This document shows, piece after piece, positions 39,379 through 53,200 of a stretch of DNA of 64,000 nucleotides. This DNA is from Hexactinellida sp. DTS-2022 (lineage: Eukaryota; Porifera; Hexactinellida). The notes beneath the pieces were generated by a model that was not told where the DNA came from, did not search any database, and saw nothing but the letters and a program-made list of their open reading frames with translations. The stretch spans positions 13,144,001 through 13,208,000 of the forward strand of contig JAPNXP010000002.1 of NCBI GenBank assembly GCA_028753945.1. The letters are read 5' to 3'. The stretch's first letter is position 1. Each line of letters begins with the position of its first letter. A program made the translations under genes and the position numbers.

Positions 39379-42300
39379 ATGGAAGTGAAGAAAAGATACA
39401 TTCTCTACTCGATTATTTTGGCGATTGTATTAGCTCTACTCATAGTAAGTTCTATTTGTACGACCATAGGGTGATATACGGAATAAGCTTGAACTAATAC
39501 AATATTTGTTTTAGGATGTAGTATTCCTAACTTTAGAGAGAGAGAGAAACACCTAATTTAACTGACTAATTTGAACTGTTCATTCAACTTTGTGTTGCAG
39601 TTTATGGAAAGTCCTGGTGTACACACGGATACACCAGGCACGTCCATAAACTGTAACATATATGTTGTAGTGTATAAGCACACCAGCGTATCTGCAAGTA
39701 CACCAATCTTGCTTGTACATTGCAACATCTAATAAGACCCCAAGAATTGAGGAATTTTGAAAATTCGACGTCTTAAAATGTGTACGACATATGAAGATAT
39801 AGCTTTCACTTTAACTTTGATTTTAATTTAGCTCGTCGCGCTTATTCTCACCATTCTGACTGGACTTCTTGGCGGCTATGCAATCTACTGGGATAATACG
39901 TCTGAGTCTTCATTAGCCAGTGTGAGTGATAATTATACTATTCTAATAGTTGATTAAACACGAATAATATAGGTAGTAGGATTTGCATATACAGTAGGCT
40001 CTCATAATACTAATAGCACCTAGTGGACCGTCGAAATTTGTTCGTCCTATCACAAATTCGTATTAACCGGAGCCATTTGAATACATTTGATAGGCTAAGG
40101 GAATTAAACTCCTTATCTGTTTCGTATTAACGAGAGTCTACACTACAGATATATCGAACAACACTTTCTAAGCAGGTCATTTGTTTAAAACAGAAAAAAT
40201 TAATTAAAAAATTCACCTTTCGAAGCCTGGTTTGATATTAAAAAGTGCTGGCCGACCTATAATTAAGCCGTTTTTATTATTATTTATTTTCTCCAGTCTA
40301 CTCTAGTCTACTTTCACTCTATGTTTGGATTCGCTGCCTTGGGAGTATACCTTATTATCATTTGTAAGTTAATGATACCTCTACTCTCTATTTACTTACT
40401 CAATACAGCTCTTGTCCCTTGTTCTCATATGCTGATTTATATACAGTCAGGTCTGCTTATTGTTAACGATTTTTCGTTTGCTTAATATGGAAAATGAACA
40501 AGCCCTGTAATCCAAATTTAACAACTTACATAGGTAGGATTTTTTAAATAAGTTGAATTCGCAATATTATTATTTTTTGTCGCTTGAATGTTCATAATAC
40601 AAGAATTTGACTGTAATTATTAATATTATTAGCTGTTTCAATATTGTATTGAACTCATTATGTTGGCAGAACCGAAGTCCCGGAAGATAAAATGGAGTTC
40701 TGACCCACAGAACGTAGCGTGGGCAAACGACAAGAATAAATTCGGACTTAAGATGATGAAGAGAATGGGTTGGGAAGAAGGAGAGAGTCTAGGGAGATAC
40801 GGTACCGGCATTAAGAAGCATATTGAGCTTAAACCAGTGTTAGAAAATAGAGGCCTAGGTTATGATGCCAGTGCCTGCTTAGAATCTCAACACCAACCAG
40901 ATTTCGAGGAAATTCTTCAATCCCTAAATAAACGCTATTCAACCACAGAAAACAAGAATAACCCTACCAATCAAGATTATTTTCCCATTGAACGAGGTGC
41001 AGCTAAATCTCGGCCTTTGAGATATAAAAAGTTTGTACAAGCAAAAGACTTGTCTAGAAAGAGTAAAGAAGAGCTCTCGTGTATTTTCATAAAACAAAGG
41101 AATTCAAAGGAAACGCAGTCCAGTTTAACTGAGGCCTCTAACATATCCGAGTTCAATAAATTGGATGTAAATGCACATTTTGTTAAAGCAGATTCTCTCA
41201 TAGTAGCAGGAAGTGAACAGGATTCCTTTGAATGTACAAAGAAAGACTTAACTTTAAAGCCAACATGTGTTACACTAGATGATCCTATGCATTCATTAGA
41301 TCCTATCCTCTCTGAGGGAATTGAAAAAATTAGTTGTAGTAAATTACCAAAGAAGACCAGATTTAAGTGTAGAAACAAGCATTATAATTAATACATGTGT
41401 TTAGCTTGCAAAGGTAGATTTAAGCAATTAAACTTAGTACAAATTCAATATAGAGTTATATGTCTAGTCAATTAACTTAATTATAGTGGCTTGATTTTAT
41501 AGTGTAACAATTATCAATTTTAGATCAAATTAACGGCGTTAATTGAATTCTGATTACTTATTTTGTGTAGCGTTATTCGGGTACATCGTAATTTTACTCA
41601 AATGGAAAGATGGATTTATATGGGTGAGTTTAATATCTATTAGACTTTTATTTATTTTATATTTTCAGATTAATATATAAATTGCTAATTGAACCTAACG
41701 AACTTTTAATTTGGTTGCTGTTGTTTGTTTTTCTAAAGCTGTCGCAATAATAAGTTTACAATTAATATATAATTGACGCTTATACTATTCTATTCTTTTG
41801 AATAGGAACTCTGTTATGATTATCGCTTCACTAATGCTAATGATTATCCCTTTTCTTACCAAATTGTTGTTGTTGTTTTTGTTCTGATTCAAAATACAAT
41901 TCGTCAGCTGATGGTACCCACTAACTAGTATTTTATAGATTTGTATATGCGAATGCTGACGAGACCCTCTAATGGTTAATGCAACGATTGAGTATTAAAC
42001 CTCTATTTTTCCGATGCCATTCTATGTTTATGGTTTTAATTAAAGCTCCCTTTAGTCCGAACCTAAATTAATTTGAGGATGAACTTACAATTATATTTGA
42101 AGTGAACTTCTGCTGTTTTGGATATCAGAGTTATTATGTCGTATATTTCGTCTATTTAATGATTGTAGGGTATCTGTGTTATACGCGACCGTTTAGTTGT
42201 TCTTGGGTTTAGACTGGAGTCCATTTAAATATCAATTTGACGGATATTGGAATGTACCACCAATAAGCATGTCTATTTGTAATATTAGGATAACAATTTT

Positions 42301-45300
42301 ATTGCATATCTCCATTATCTAGAAATTAATATGTAGTCTGATTCGTTTTGATAATACAAACACGTGTTACACATAAGATATTTCTTAATACCGTAAGACT
42401 ATAACAATTACCCTATTTGTGTTTCATTTTGTACAACAGAGATTACAGTATTACTAATATGTATTGATCAAAAATCAGATTATCCTTTCAAACCTTTTTT
42501 GCTAACACTTTTAACTTAATCATTACTTAATTAAATATTTAATTAACCATGAGGTGGAGTTGCTTGGAAATACTTGTACTATATTTTTATATTTCCTTGG
42601 GTAATTATTCCCAAACATTATATTGGATAATTTGGATACGATCATGCGTGCTATCTGATAGCTCTTATAGATCTGAAGAAATTTACCCTGAAATAATAAC
42701 AGAACTAAAATGTAATACGTTAATTCCCTTCAGCTAAAAATAATTATTAATACCTAACACTTTTCTATTTCTACTAAACTTAACACAAACTTAATTATTA
42801 TTAAATTTATTCAATAAAAGTTCACCGAAAGGGTAGTTTCCAGTTCAAATTAACTTTTATTGACCTAACCAGCCTTGTACGTATATGGAGATTATAATTT
42901 CCATAAGATTACCTATATTCATTGCTATTGTAACTATTAATTCCCATAAAATAACCTTGATAATATTTATCAGCAATTCTTATCCATGCTCGCTTAGTAA
43001 TTTAATAGGATAAAATATTAAGAAGTAGAAGAATATTATGTAATACATTTTTACTTACAACTTGTTGGTGTACCTCATTGTAATATATTATTGATTATTT
43101 TATGTGACGCAACCTTTCTCAGCTCATCTTCTTGTGTTCTATCATCATCGTTGGGGAGGTTGGCATGGCTGTGTACATATATTTGGAACGGAATAGTGTA
43201 AGGAATTTGTTTACTTGTATATTAAGAGATATTTATCTAGCCATAAATGGGCGTTGTTAATATGTGTCTATATTGATTATTTTCTTTGTAAATATTTGGG
43301 CTTACTTTTATCGGGAAACACCTTTTCTATATAAAACTGGTTTCGCAAGAGTGAATTTTTATGTTAATAAATGACCTTGCCAAGTGCATGAAAATTACTT
43401 TAAGGAAAGATGTTGGCCGATATGTATGTAATTTCTTCTTGATACTAGAAAATATCTTTAAAATAAGGCAAATAATGATAAAACGCAAATTATCCTGTAT
43501 GGGTAATCTCTATTAACCATTATTCTCTAGTTATTTTAAGTATTCTCTTGTTTTGTTTTTTATGTTTGAGAGTTCATTGAGTGCAGTACAAGGTTAATTT
43601 TATTTATGCTACAATTCTCAATGTAACAATCCATTATCGAATCAATTATTCGACAATACACCCTCGCATATCAAATCTAAATTCACTAAATGCCTTTTAA
43701 CCACTAAATTTCAATCAATTTTTAATTCTACAAAGGGTAATGAGTTGAGCTTTAATTGCACAATCATGTAAAGTTATTACGTATTTATTTTATTTTTATC
43801 TTCTACAGTTAGTTGACCTGCTGCCATTCATATGGAATTTCCTAAGTGATAGGCTGAGGAGTGTTTTACAGGATCAGGTAATTACCTTTCATAATGTCTA
43901 AGTTTGAACTTTTCAAAGCCTTTTCATACCTTTTAATACAAAATTAGGATAGGGGAACAAATTCCGATTGTCCCATCGTTTCAGGGGCTGCTGAAGGGGG
44001 ACAAGGGGTACAACATTTAAAGATACTTATTTTGAATAAGACACCCATATTATATATACATGCACGCAAGGATCTTATCCGTGTTAAACGAGAACATTAC
44101 TGTTGTTTTATTTAATGAAAATAGTTACTCTTATACAGTGAACTCCCGTTATAAGTCGGATATAACGAAATACGGCTTATAACGTAATGGATATTTTCTC
44201 CCAGCTAAATGCATTAACTATTATCCGCTTATAACGAATATCCGGGTATAACGAAGAATTTTTATAGGTCCCAAGCACTTCATTATAACGAGAGTTGACT
44301 GTAATATCAAATATAACATTTCTAAATTTCCCCCCCTGATGAATGGTAGATCCCCCTGCATAGTATTAAAACTAACGAGAATAGTCAGTTGTAAACTATG
44401 ACCACAGAATTACACGTTTTCGGAGTTGTGTGACTCCAAAAAATTTATACGGCGAAAAATTTGCTGGCCAGGTTAGCTGAATTGCGCATACAACTCAGAA
44501 TATTAATTAATTAATATACTGCTAGACTTTATTTCCTATTCAGAAACATAATTAACCCGGTAAAGTCATACCTGACCTATTGATTGATTGTACAGAGAGT
44601 ATAAACAATTAATTGGGTGTATTACTGTTGTAATTGGATGCCTCATTAGATATATTTGTATCTTATCTAGTCAGTGAGATAAATATCTAATTGGATACCT
44701 CCTCAATTACTCGGCTGATTCAGTGATTCTATTTATTTGGTTACTGTAGCTCATTTGCATTAGACTAAAACATTTATTACCATACTATTATTGCTATCAT
44801 ATGTGTGTTGTTTAGTTAATTAATTAATTAAGTTAACACAAAATTGTACGTCCTGCCTTACTCACTAACCACTTCAAAATATATTGAGTCTTTTGTTAAA
44901 ATCCCCGAATTAGGGATTTGTCTTCGGATTTATTGGTTTCCCTGGATTTCCATTTCTAAATATAGAAATACCTTAAAATTTTATTATATTTCTATTACAC
45001 TTTTTGAGTTATTCCTTGACGAATATATAATTATTGCACTAATAATTATAATAAACTATTTAACACTGGGCGAATATAAATGCTCTAAGTCCCTAAAATC
45101 TCGAATCACTGGATTTTTCAGGTTTCCTAGGTATGACGAATATTGATTAATGTCAATGGAAAAGATCGAAATCCTGGATTATGTGCCCAATAATGTTTGG
45201 CAACATGAATTGCTAAACTTCCTATTAATTATAGCTATTTATTTGTGATAAAATTATATTTTATCTAAAAGTCTCCATTTCCGATTGCTCTAGTGCAACA

Positions 45301-48300
45301 TTGATTAACCTTATGGTTAATCTGTTTTGAGATAGTAACTCCATTTACGTATAGCATAGGATGATTATTTCTATTTAACTTCCCTGTTGACATAATTAGC
45401 CTAGTTAAATATATGTTTTGTAAGTATTGTCCGTGATAATGTGTGTATTGTCTGATTGTCTAGCTTAATACGATTCTCTATTGTGTTAGTATCGATATTC
45501 TGAGAATATAAAATCACTTTATAAATGAATTATTTGTTTAGGTAGAATGTTTAATTGTAACGCCGAATTTCTAATTCTAGGCTTCCATAACACTAACTTT
45601 ATGATTGTCTTAAAATTACATTAGAAGAATTTACTGATATCAGAATGTAGTACTATATTACGTACAATCTCCTAGCTGGTAGATTGTCTATCAATTTTAT
45701 GAGCTTAAAACCCCTTGAATACTTCTTATTGTTTAAGGCTTTAAGCAATGGTGTGATGCCAAGGCCATATAAAATAAATAACTTGTTTATCATCCCCGCC
45801 CGTCCCAATTTTTACCCCGCGTCTGGATATATTTTATTATTATCTTATGAACATAATCGTATAAAAAATTAGCTTTGAGCTTGTATAAGGTACTCCTAAT
45901 GTATCAATTTTTAGTAAGTCTTGTATTTTAGATCATTACTTTTGGCATAGGATAATGTTATTTTCATATTAATGAAAATAAAAAATATAAATAAAATCCC
46001 GTCCGCCGTCCGTATTTTCTGAAAAAATCCGGATGATAAACAATTTATTTATTTATTTATTTATTATACCTAAACATCTCTTTTACATACGCATTTTTAC
46101 ATTATTTAGTATTACGCGATATGATTCTGTATTTTTCTTTCTTTAGTTTCTTACATAATTCATTAAATTATTCCTATTCGAGTTAAAGTTAAACTAACAT
46201 AACCTTGTCTTATTGAAAATCATTTATTGCTTCCTCTTAAGTTGTTATTTTCTCGAAATTATTTAATAATGCATCTCGCTTTCTTAGAATCCTTCCTAAG
46301 TAGTATTACTGTTTCCATGTACATTAGAACTTCGTTAGTACGAACACAGTTAATACGAACTCCGGATAAAGCGAACAAATTTTTACTCTCCGTTTGCGTT
46401 CGTATTAACGAAGTTCTACTGTATATAATTAACTCCGTTTTATTGGGTTAAATTGTATGACTACCAACCTATACGACATTTTCTCGCCAAATCTAAGGAT
46501 TTGGAGCATTTGTATTGGCTTAGTGTTCTTTTAACAAATATGCACAAATATAATGTAATTCTTCAATAAAATAATCGGAAAAGTGTAATGTAAGCTCTAA
46601 TATATCAATTTTAAGGTATTTAGTAATGGAAATCTAAGGAAACCCATAAATTGAATGAAAAATACTATAATCCATGGATTTTGGTAAGTATGAACAAGTG
46701 TTCTTATAAGTTTTAACAAGTGTTCTCTTAGAAGTTTTAACAGGTGTATACACTTTATTATGTTGCTTTTTATTTAGCTTGGATGCTGTTACTTTGGAAA
46801 TGTGACATTTGGTAACATAACGTTTGTGCCTGCTTTCACTAATACAAGCGATGCCTGTAGGGGCGGTCTCACCGTAAGTTTCTATGATCTCATAACTTTC
46901 CATTCTAGCAATGTCTAACTACGTACTACTTTGATTAGAGCCAAAAAGCATTATTGTCCTCACAGCATAGTCTGAGGTATATTGAATTCCATCATACTTT
47001 GTGAGTGCCTCTTGCAAGTGATGTAGCAATGATCAAATTCCCTTTATCATTTAATGTTTAATCAGAATAATTAATGAATACTGTATATTAGTTTATAGGA
47101 ATAGTACAATTGCGAGATGCTATATTATCTCACCTCAGAGTATTAATCCTGCCCACTATTTTAATGGCACATAGTCTAAGTATCTACTTTCAATCTACAC
47201 GAATCGTCTGTGGAATATGACAAATAAGATAATTATCCGTTTTATATCCTTACCCCTTTATATCTTAATTCGATATAATTAATTATATCGATATTTTTAA
47301 TAATACAGTTAATTCAATGTCCAAAATATTTAAGGGGCCGTTCAAACGTTGTTATGTGACTCAAAATTCCCGAAATTAGACACCCCCTCCCAATATCAAG
47401 TTTTACCATTTTGTAGTACAAATAATGATGGTATGTCACATATTGTGCGTTTTCTTTTCAACGGTCCCTAATTTATATTTATTTGCAAACGCAGACCCCT
47501 CTGAATACGAGATACGATGTTGATGTGGGTTGTAAAATGCTATCCTCATCTAACCAATGTTAATTTTAATACATTAATATATTTTATAAATCTCGTGTCT
47601 TGTAATTGTTTATCAAAATATGTTTATTATGTATTATATATAATGTATATATTTCCATTTATGCTTACACACTACATTTTAGGATCGACTTTTTGACAAG
47701 ATTAATCTTTCCGGGTTTATCTTGCTACAAATACTCATATTTATTAAATTAAATTATTAGATATCATCTGATTCACATTGTCTACGTAACTCATCCCTCG
47801 CTGTAACATCGTTACCATGTGTGCCTAAAGGAATGTTATTAATTTATAATGGCCCCATTTTTGTGTGCTTAGTTTCTACGTAAAACTCGTAAGTCTACGG
47901 TTTTCCATTATTAATTAGTGCATTATTTTATTAGTTCCATTTCCTTATCAAAATAGCTTACCAATACGATAAGTAATAAGTCCTCTAGAAAATTTATTCT
48001 ATTATATTAAATTTGCTCATCCTAGAGCTTTAGACTAAATCTACACAATCAGTGATAATATTGAACTGAACTTATATCCGTTTGTTTTCTATGAATTTTA
48101 GCTCTCGTCGTTGTTATTAATATTATTTCTTACAAAAATTATTATGTTGACAATAATTTCTTCCTTTTTCCTAGAATGAAACTCTACGAGTAAATTCTGT
48201 ACACGTTTTTTTTTTAACTTTTTTACATAAAATATATTCTCTAGGCGCTTTGTAATGATAAATTGATGGAAGTGTTGACTACAACAGTATTTGTGGCTAT

Positions 48301-49851
48301 AGCGTTTATGGTAGCTCTCATTTTGATACAGGTATATATTTTTTAAGGGTTAGATAAAACCATTTCCTTGTTATTTAATATTGATTAACACAATCTATCA
48401 ATTTTACGTAATAGAGCTTTTAATCTGATCTCTGACTAATTAATTATGATACTAGTATACTCTGAACTACATGATCTAATTTAAACTTGTATTATGTAAT
48501 GCTTTATGAATAAGTTTATAAGTTGGCAATCAAGTGATTTGAAATACTAATAATAGGTCATGTTATATGAAGAATAATTCTACACTTATAATATGAAAAT
48601 AGCATTGTTGAAATGTGTTGTAGTAATACGTATATCTGTTTTAGGAATATTTATAGTTTAATTGTAGAAATATTATACTAATGTTACAGTAATTTCCGCT
48701 TAATAATAGGGGCACGTTATATCAAGTGCATTTTACCCTGTAATTCTGTTCTGTAAATACCGTATTTATTCTAATAGTAGCCCCTATTCGAATAATCGCC
48801 TACCTCCAATAATAGCCCCCCCAAATTTGCAAATAGAAATTTACTACAGGTACCCTGAGTAAATTTCTTTATCTAATATTAGTCGCAATACGATTATCAA
48901 CCGACTATGCTAAATAGATTGTATCAACATGTGATATTCTCGAAAAGTCACAAAAATTATTGGTCAGAAAATGGCCTAAAAAACAATAATCGCCTAGGCT
49001 ACTATTCGAATAAATACGGTATTGTGAATTATTAACCCAATTAAGCGGAAGACCCAATCAATCGATGGTTCTATTAACCGGAGTGTAATAATATGCAATA
49101 GAACCTGTTAATAACGGTCACCCAAGGGACGGTCCAAATTTGGTAATTATGTACAGATGACCCGCTATACACAGGTAGATTAAAATATATTAAGTCAAAA
49201 CTTGGACTTATTCTAAGTGACCGTTATAGACAGGTTCTACTGTAGTGTAATTGGTGCTTACTGTACTTAACTTCATTACATTTCCCACACAGCTCGCTGT
49301 TGCTACTCTAAGCATGCTCCTTGCCCAGGTCGCACACGCTTACAGAAGGTACAAGAAGATGGAAGCTAACGAAGTAAGAAATCCTTCATTTGCTACATAC
49401 CGCAGAACTCCCGAAATTAGGCACCACCTCCCTATGTTACGCTTTTTGACCATTTTGTAATACAAATAGGATGGTCTGTCACACATTGGCTACACTACTC
49501 CCCCTTGGAGCGTTCGCTCTTGGATATTCCTATAGTACAGGGGTTTACAACCTGAGGATTCCAAAAGCCCTCTAGTGGGGCGCGAACGAATAATTTATTG
49601 ATTAAAATTATAGGTTAACTCATAGAAATGAATAATACGTATCACCAATTTTGAGGAGAAACCTAAAAATGTCGAACATATTTTTAATATACGTATTGAG
49701 ATTCAGATTATAGAACAGTCAAAAAGTCCTTCAAATAATTTTTTAATAAATCCACTTTTAGAAAGCTGCCAAGACCTCAAACTCTCGTATCCCGAGAGGC
49801 CAGCAAGCGAAGAGCTCAGATCATAACCCAATAATGCAGACATCCCACTGA
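39379..49851 (+). CDS. Tetraspanin, 10 short exons
   Basis: Exons: 39379-39444, 39832-39921, 40297-40363, 41571-41623, 43123-43197, 43809-43877, 46778-46873, 48245-48331, 49293-49373 and 49762-49851. All phases agree, giving 257 residues, the usual tetraspanin size. TM1 is RYILYSIILAILIALLILVAL and onward; TM2 and TM3 lie in exons 3-5 (SMFGFAALGVYLIII; LIFLCSIIIVGEVGMAVYIY); TM4 is TTTVFVAIAFMVALILIQ and onward. The large outer loop spans exons 5-8 with four cysteines: CC in LGCCYFGN, C in SDACRGG and C in ALCND. The hallmark CCG is CCY here. N-glycosylation sites NVT, NIT and NTS lie in the loop. The tail YRRYKKMEANEKAAK is basic. The exact tetraspanin subtype is not resolved. Intron 3 contains PINX1. 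Confidence 0.87.
40443..40615. repeat. MITE of the CAGTCAGGTCTGCTTATT family
   Basis: It starts CAGTCAGGTCTGCTTATTG and ends TTCATAATACAAGAATTTGACTG. The family has relatives at about 2955-3125 and 38268-38475. It lies just upstream of PINX1 inside the tetraspanin intron, so it may overlap the PINX1 promoter. Confidence 0.7.
40660..41391 (+). CDS. PINX1: PIN2/TERF1-interacting telomerase inhibitor 1-like, G-patch protein, nested gene
   Basis: An intronless 243-residue frame starts at ATG 40660. The N-terminus (WSSDPQNVAWANDKNKFGLK, then MMKRMGWEEGESLG) is the PINX1 signature running into a G-patch at about residues 24-70 (glycines in GWEEGESLGRYGTG and RGLGYDA). A second conserved block, YKKFVQAKDLSRKSKEELSC followed by IF, matches the family motif after the G-patch. 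The C-terminus is basic (KLPKKTRFKCRNKH). In yeast and mammals the family works in rRNA/snoRNA processing and restrains telomerase. It is shorter than the human protein (about 328 residues). It lies entirely inside tetraspanin intron 3 (40364-41570), on the same strand, without introns of its own. Confidence 0.92.
   Translation: MLAEPKSRKIKWSSDPQNVAWANDKNKFGLKMMKRMGWEEGESLGRYGTGIKKHIELKPVLENRGLGYDASACLESQHQPDFEEILQSLNKRYSTTENKNNPTNQDYFPIERGAAKSRPLRYKKFVQAKDLSRKSKEELSCIFIKQRNSKETQSSLTEASNISEFNKLDVNAHFVKADSLIVAGSEQDSFECTKKDLTLKPTCVTLDDPMHSLDPILSEGIEKISCSKLPKKTRFKCRNKHYN
41624..43122 (+). other. Tetraspanin intron 4, AT-rich
   Basis: Intron of 1499 bases. No repeat family member is clear apart from short runs, and the 62-codon frame near 42549 has no protein character. 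Confidence 0.5.
44136..44301. repeat. MITE of the CCCGTTATAAG family in tetraspanin intron 6
   Basis: The left end CAGTGAACTCCCGTTATAAG and right end ATTATAACGAGAGTTGACTG are inverted, with TA flanks. The rest of the 2.9 kb intron 6 (43878-46777) is AT-rich, with a (TTTA)n run near 46050. Confidence 0.85.
46322..46421. repeat. 100-base Tigger/pogo-type MITE in tetraspanin intron 6
   Basis: It starts CATTAGAACTTCGTTAGTAC and ends CGTATTAACGAAGTTCTACTG followed by TA; the interior reads AATACGAACTCCGGATAAAG. Confidence 0.85.
47336..47475. repeat. GGCCGTTCAAACGTT-type repeat in tetraspanin intron 7
   Basis: It starts GGGGCCGTTCAAACGTTG, contains TTAGACACCCCCTCCC, ACCATTTTGTAGTACAAATA and ATGGTATGTCACA, and ends TTTTCAACGGTCCC. 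A second, partial copy lies at about 49385-49520 (ATTAGGCACCACCTCCC). Confidence 0.75.
48758..49021. repeat. MITE with ACCGTATTTATTC ends in tetraspanin intron 8
   Basis: The left end TACCGTATTTATTCTAATAG and right end CTATTCGAATAAATACGGTA are inverted. The interior carries paired TAATAGCCCC and AATAATCGCCTA words on both sides. Confidence 0.85.
49092..49242. repeat. MITE with AATAGAACCTGTTAATAACG ends
   Basis: The left end ATAGAACCTGTTAATAACGG and right end CCGTTATAGACAGGTTCTAC are inverted, and the interior reads AGGGACGGTCCAAATTTGG. It lies directly before tetraspanin exon 9. Fragments of the family occur near 1590-1630 and 4450-4510. Confidence 0.8.
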
Positions 49852-50248
49852 TTAGCATACTATAGGATCTCATGCTTTTAACTCGTATGCTTTAACTTTA
49901 TTTTATAATCTAGGCCTTATGTTTACCAATAATTATACCATTATAAACGTATATATTATCACGGTTTCATTTTTTATATATTCTCGATGAATGGTAATTC
50001 ACTCGAAAACCTGGGTTGCCGTACGTATTTCTGGATTTAACTCGGTAGTACGTACTCAGATAATTCTTGCTTCTACTTTGTATTGTCTAATACTAAGAAT
50101 TATTCTTTGATCTTTCATGCATGTATTGAATAATGTTCGTAATCTGCTTTTGAATTTACTTTTGTGGTTAAATTGTATGAATCTGATAACAATCATACTC
50201 CAATCATCAACAATAAATATCGGTTTATCTATGACCTAGCATTTCCTT
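49852..50248. other. Spacer tetraspanin - ankyrin/gelsolin gene
   Basis: Only 397 bases separate the stop from the next ATG. It is AT-rich with no repeat that I can name. It must hold the promoter and leader of the large gene unless there is a distant 5' exon. Confidence 0.5.
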
Positions 50249-53200
50249 ATGAAAGCCACCAAAGGTCTCTGCGAAGTTTGTTCCGAATCAACTCGGCCTG
50301 CTTTGGTTGCCGCGAGAGATGGTCATTTGAATTGTCTTATATTCGCGTGCGACTCTTTAGGCCTTGCTAATGAGCGTGACGGCTACAGCGCTACTCCATT
50401 ACATTTTTCGGCTCGACACGGACACTTGGAGTGTGTTGAATGGATGGTCCGTCACAATGTAATATCCCCTACGTCCGTAACTCGTGGAGGCACAACGCCA
50501 GCACATGATGCCGCCGCCACAGGGCAGATTGAGTGTCTCAAATATCTGCTTTCTAATTCCAAGTGTTCGCTGAGTGACAGAACTGTAGAAGGATCTACGA
50601 TGCTACACATGGCATGTCGCTTCGGTAGACTGCCTATGGTGAAATGGCTTGTGGGAGAAAACAATGTTTCCCCGAATGAGACGGGCGTCAATAACGTAAC
50701 GCCTGTCCATATCTGCGCTGCCAAAGACAATATGAAGTGTCTGCAATGGCTGACGCACCAACCACAGTATATTCCTAACATGGAGACGATACACGGAGCC
50801 ACGCCTACTTACTTCGCGGCACAAGAAGGCTGTTTCAGGTGTTTGGAGTGGCTAATAGAACACGCGAAAGGCGACCCTAAAATCGCGGCAAAAGATGGAA
50901 TGTTGCCTATACATGCCGCTGCACAGGCTGGTCACTTGGATTGCATCAAGCTGCTCATTTCCAGAGGACACGGGACTGTGAACGAACTCTCGAAGGACGG
51001 AGGCACCCCCATACACTTCTCAGCGGCTGGGGGACACGCTGAAACGCTAAAGTGGCTCATTAGCAACGGAGGGATCGTTAATGTGAAAGACAACTGTCGT
51101 AGCACGCCGTTACATGACGCGGCAGAGCAGGGACAGGCCAGCACAGTGCGTCTGCTTTTGGAGTCTGGGAGTGACGCTAGGGCGATGGATGACGAGTGTT
51201 TCTCGCCTCTAGACCTAGCCGAGGAATCCGGGTCTGTTGAGTGCATACATCTGTTGAAAGCAGCTGTTTCCGGTCAAGGCGTTGCTCCTAATTTGCATTC
51301 TCTCAACACGGGAAATCAGAAAGTTGGTAAGAGTAAGAATCTAGAGAGCCAAGGGTATGCTCAGAGAGATTTTGATTTTTTATCCTCTCCAACTGAAGCT
51401 GAGATTCAGACCCCGAAGCAAAGAAGGCGAGGAAGATTCAATTTTAATTTTCTGCGCGGAAATTCTATCTTCAACAGGCGCTCCTCCTCATCACTTGACA
51501 ATGACCAGAACTGGAGGAAGAAAAGCAAAAAAGCAACTTACTACAGCAACCCTAATTCCGGGAACCAATCCCAAACCGACATATTCGCCAATGACGCTCC
51601 CACAGCAACAGAGCACCAGTCTCCCCTAATGAAGAATGCGCTTATTAACTCCAAGTCGCCCGAGATAATCAGAGTAGTGCGGCAAACAAAGCAAACTGCG
51701 TCAGAAAGTCCCAGATTTACTCCCGAGTCTCGTAGACGGTCTCTCACAGATTCTTCTGTTGACAAACCAATCGCTTCCCCTGACGTTTCGCGCTCTACTC
51801 AATTGACTAGAGGGAGTCCTAAGAAGAAAATACAAATTTCGAAGTCACGGGAAGTTGAGCCAAAGGTTAATAGAGAGCAAGTGTCGCAGTTTAAGGCTTG
51901 GGCGCAATATCAAGACACTCAAGAGGAACATTCCTATGTAACGAATCTGAAGATACAAGAAGATAAGCACAATAGGATTTATGCAGTTAGTAATCCGATG
52001 ATTGAGACTACAGTTGAAGATATATTAGAGGATAAAAAACCAAAGCGAAGTAGTATCGCACTATTTCAGGAAGAAAAGGAGGATCAAGTTAAGGAGTCAG
52101 TTGTGCTACAGAAAGTGAACTATATTACAGAAAACTCTATAGCAAATGCAAACGAACGAGAGCTAAAAATGCCCGCGATTCCCCCTAAGCCAGTGTTATC
52201 GAGAGAAAAACTGATAAAATTGGGAGCTTCCTCCTCCAAGATGGACAATATTACAACCTCGCTACCAATTCAGGACGCTAGGAATGTGCCATACTTAAAA
52301 CCTTCTCTCTCTTTAGTCGACGAGAGAGATGAAATATCGCGCACATCCACTTTCTCTGACAGATTGGGTAGCCACCAGAAGCATGAACAGCTGGTTCAAA
52401 AACCAGCAGCTGATCAGAAGCGAGCAAACGCGTCATATCTGGCAGAAATAAAGCATAAGCGATTTGAGAGTTTGGAAGCGGCAAGTTTAGCTCTTCTCGG
52501 GCCGCCGCTCGTCGGACAGAGGAGAGTAAACAAGTTCTTTATTGGGATCGGTAACGACCCTGGGATCCACTGTTGGAAGGTAGGCCCTGGATCTAGTAAG
52601 CTGACAGAGATCACTGATTCAGGGCCTCTAACTGGACACTTCCATGTTTTAGATGTGTATTTATTTCTTCACACCTCTTCCCATGGTCCTGTGTTTCATC
52701 AAATCCACGTTTGGAAGGGTCACTTGGCTGATTGGGCTAATTACGAGAAAGCTACGAACTTGTCACATGACCTCAGCAACTCACTTTCCGGGGTTAGTCA
52801 GGTATACAAAGAAATACAGGGCTTAGAGAGTTGTCAATTCATATCATACTTCAGTTCAAGAGTGGTATACTACCATCAGTCTATAAATAAGCCATTCAGC
52901 CAGGCCTGTCTCTACGAACTATCCGGTACACACATTATCCGGTGCACGCAATCTAGTTTCGGTATAAAGCAGTTCCAACCTACACTGCTGTATATCCTCA
53001 TTTCACAGAAAACAATGTACTTATGGATTGGAATGCAAGCGTGTGAACAGTTAAAGTTAACCGGTTATAATTTCGCGTTAGGAATAAGGGAGAAAGAGAG
53101 AATGACTTCATTCCTAGTGATAGATCCGTTACAAAGGAATGAGGCATTCCATTCGGCTCTCAGAATTGTTGAGAGACAACCTCTCAAATCTTTCTCTAAG

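Noticed and set aside
42549-42737. 62-codon frame in tetraspanin intron 4
   Set aside because: No family resemblance, AT-rich composition like the surrounding intron, and no conserved motif.
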